From Betaproteobacteria bacterium (lineage in GTDB: Bacteria; Pseudomonadota; Gammaproteobacteria; Burkholderiales; Burkholderiaceae_C): a stretch of DNA of 13,834 bases. The DNA lies in NCBI GenBank assembly GCA_025354965.1, contig JANXLW010000032.1:1-13834 (forward strand), written 5' to 3'. Numbering within the stretch: position 1 is the first letter of the stretch; each line of letters begins with the position of its first letter. A program made the position numbers and the translations under genes. Below the pieces are notes generated by a model, which saw nothing but the letters and a program-made list of their open reading frames with translations, was not told the origin of the DNA and ran no database searches. Positions 12,621 to 13,834 of the stretch are shown here, piece after piece.

Positions 12621-13834
12621 ATGGCAGTCAAACCAACCAACGAATATTCAGAAGCTTCCATCCGCGTACTCAAGGGCCTGGAGCCGGTCAAGCAGCGACC
12701 GGGCATGTACACCCGGACCGACACCCCACTGCACGTGATTCAGGAAGCGCTGGACAACGCCGCCGACGAGTCGCTGGCAGGATATGGCAAGAAAATCAAA
12801 CTGGTGTTGCACACCGATGGTTCGATCAGCATTGAGGATGATGGGCGCGGCATTCCATTTGGCTTGCACCCGGAAGAAAATGCGCCAGTGATCGAGCTGG
12901 TCTTCACACGGCTGCACGCCGGTGGCAAGTTTGACAAGGGCAAGGGCGGTGCCTACAGTTTTTCGGGTGGCCTGCATGGCGTTGGCGTCAGCGTCACCAA
13001 TGCGCTGGCAACACGGTTCGAGGCAACCACTTACCGCGAGGGCAAAGTGGCGCGGCTGGTTTTTTCCGGTGGAGACGTCATTGAGTCCTTGCAAGTCAGA
13101 GATCAAGCTGAAGGCGACCGCAAATCCGGCACCTGCGTGCGGGTCTGGCCGGATGCCAAATACTTTGAGACGCTGACCTTGCCTCTGGGACCACTGGCCC
13201 ATCTACTGCGTAGCAAGGCGGTACTCATGCCCGGTGTCACCGTGACGCTGGCCAATGAGAAAACCAAAGAGACGCAAAACTGGATTTTCAAGGGTGGTTT
13301 GCGCGACTACCTGATGCAAACGCTGAGTGGCGAACTGGTCATTCCAGTGTTTGAAGGTGAAGGTTTTGCCGATGCACAGAGCGATAACTTTGCCGACGGT
13401 GAAGGCGCCGTCTGGTGCGTGGCCTTCACCGAGGACGGGCAGCCGGTACGCGAGAGCTATGTCAACCTGATTCCCACGCATGATGGTGGCACCCACGAAA
13501 GCGGCTTGCGCGATGGTTTGTTCACCGCCGTTAAAAGTTTTATCGAGTTGCACTCGCTGTTGCCCAAAGGCGTCAAGCTGTTGCCGGAAGACGTCTTCGC
13601 CCGCGCCAGCTATGTGTTGTCGGCAAAAGTGCTGGACCCACAGTTTCAGGGGCAAATCAAGGAGCGTTTGAACTCGCGCGACGCGGTGCGGCTGGTGTCG
13701 AGCTTTGTCCGTCCCAGCCTGGAGCTGTGGCTGAACCAGGACGTTGAATACGGCAAAAAACTGGCCGAACTGGCGATCAAGGCGGCGCAAACGCGCCAGA
13801 AGGCAGGTCTAAAAGTTGAGAAGCGCAAGGGCTC
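12621..13834 (+). CDS. parE: DNA topoisomerase IV subunit B ParE (3' end missing)
   Basis: ParE is the ATPase subunit of topoisomerase IV, which separates linked daughter chromosomes. The frame stays open to the window end, giving 404 residues of a protein usually about 650 long. GHKL ATPase motifs are EALDNAADE (42-50), EDDGRGIP (72-79) and GGLHGVGVSVTNAL (116-129). The transducer part begins around residue 225, and YVNLIPTHDGGTHESGLRDG follows. The start region VLKGLEPVKQRPGMYTRTD is the ParE form; GyrB has GLEAVRKRPGMYIGDT instead. It is the first gene after the roxA pair and has its own promoter-like sequence with a -10 hexamer next to the ATG and a possible LexA site. Confidence 0.95.
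   Translation, partial: MAVKPTNEYSEASIRVLKGLEPVKQRPGMYTRTDTPLHVIQEALDNAADESLAGYGKKIKLVLHTDGSISIEDDGRGIPFGLHPEENAPVIELVFTRLHAGGKFDKGKGGAYSFSGGLHGVGVSVTNALATRFEATTYREGKVARLVFSGGDVIESLQVRDQAEGDRKSGTCVRVWPDAKYFETLTLPLGPLAHLLRSKAVLMPGVTVTLANEKTKETQNWIFKGGLRDYLMQTLSGELVIPVFEGEGFADAQSDNFADGEGAVWCVAFTEDGQPVRESYVNLIPTHDGGTHESGLRDGLFTAVKSFIELHSLLPKGVKLLPEDVFARASYVLSAKVLDPQFQGQIKERLNSRDAVRLVSSFVRPSLELWLNQDVEYGKKLAELAIKAAQTRQKAGLKVEKRKG

Noticed and set aside
1..13834. tRNA or rRNA genes, CRISPR arrays, insertion sequences, riboswitches
   Set aside because: No tRNA T-loop or cloverleaf, no regularly spaced repeat array, no transposase motif and no known riboswitch core was seen by eye. A covariance-model scan was not possible.

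Overview
The window looks like a chromosomal segment of a GC-rich betaproteobacterium, most likely a Comamonadaceae member of the Rhodoferax/Polaromonas kind. This is inferred from the protein sequences, the codon use and the gene neighbourhoods; no search was run.

Layout. (1) Positions 1-4479, plus strand: the end of hoxF, then hoxU, hoxY, hoxH and hoxW. This is a tightly coupled operon for a bidirectional NAD-linked [NiFe] hydrogenase (group 3d soluble type). HoxFU is the NADH/diaphorase half, HoxYH the hydrogenase half, and HoxW the protease that matures HoxH. (2) 4484-6231, minus strand: tesA followed by mnmH/selU, overlapping by ATGA. Divergent from tesA is a ybbA-type ABC ATPase (6230-6916); the two start codons share one CATG palindrome. 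(3) 6917-7674: about 760 bp with no intact gene. It holds a perfect 16-bp inverted repeat, what looks like the 3' remnant of a minus-strand gene, two inverted copies of a roughly 50-60 bp repeat, and a further inverted repeat. (4) 7675-9818, plus strand: rlmB, a small membrane-anchored conserved hypothetical gene and a LOG-family gene, closely spaced. (5) 9819-10356: about 540 bp without a convincing gene, only two weak candidate mini-ORFs. (6) 10357-10890, minus strand: a SlyD/SlpA-like FKBP prolyl isomerase, divergent from roxA/ycfD (ribosomal protein arginine hydroxylase) and an overlapping conserved hypothetical gene on the plus strand. (7) 12621 to the end: the 5' two-thirds of parE (topoisomerase IV subunit B).

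How it fits together. The hydrogenase operon is a self-contained H2/NAD(H) module, but its accessory maturation genes (hypA-F) and hoxI are not in view. Several of the other genes act on translation: mnmH on the tRNA wobble base, rlmB on 23S rRNA, and roxA on a ribosomal protein.

I found no clearly new multi-gene system. The most notable signals are non-coding: a strong LexA/SOS-box match just upstream of parE; -10 hexamers only 6-9 nt from the ATG at rlmB, the FKBP gene and parE, which suggests leaderless mRNAs; and the repeat-rich gap with a gene remnant after ybbA.
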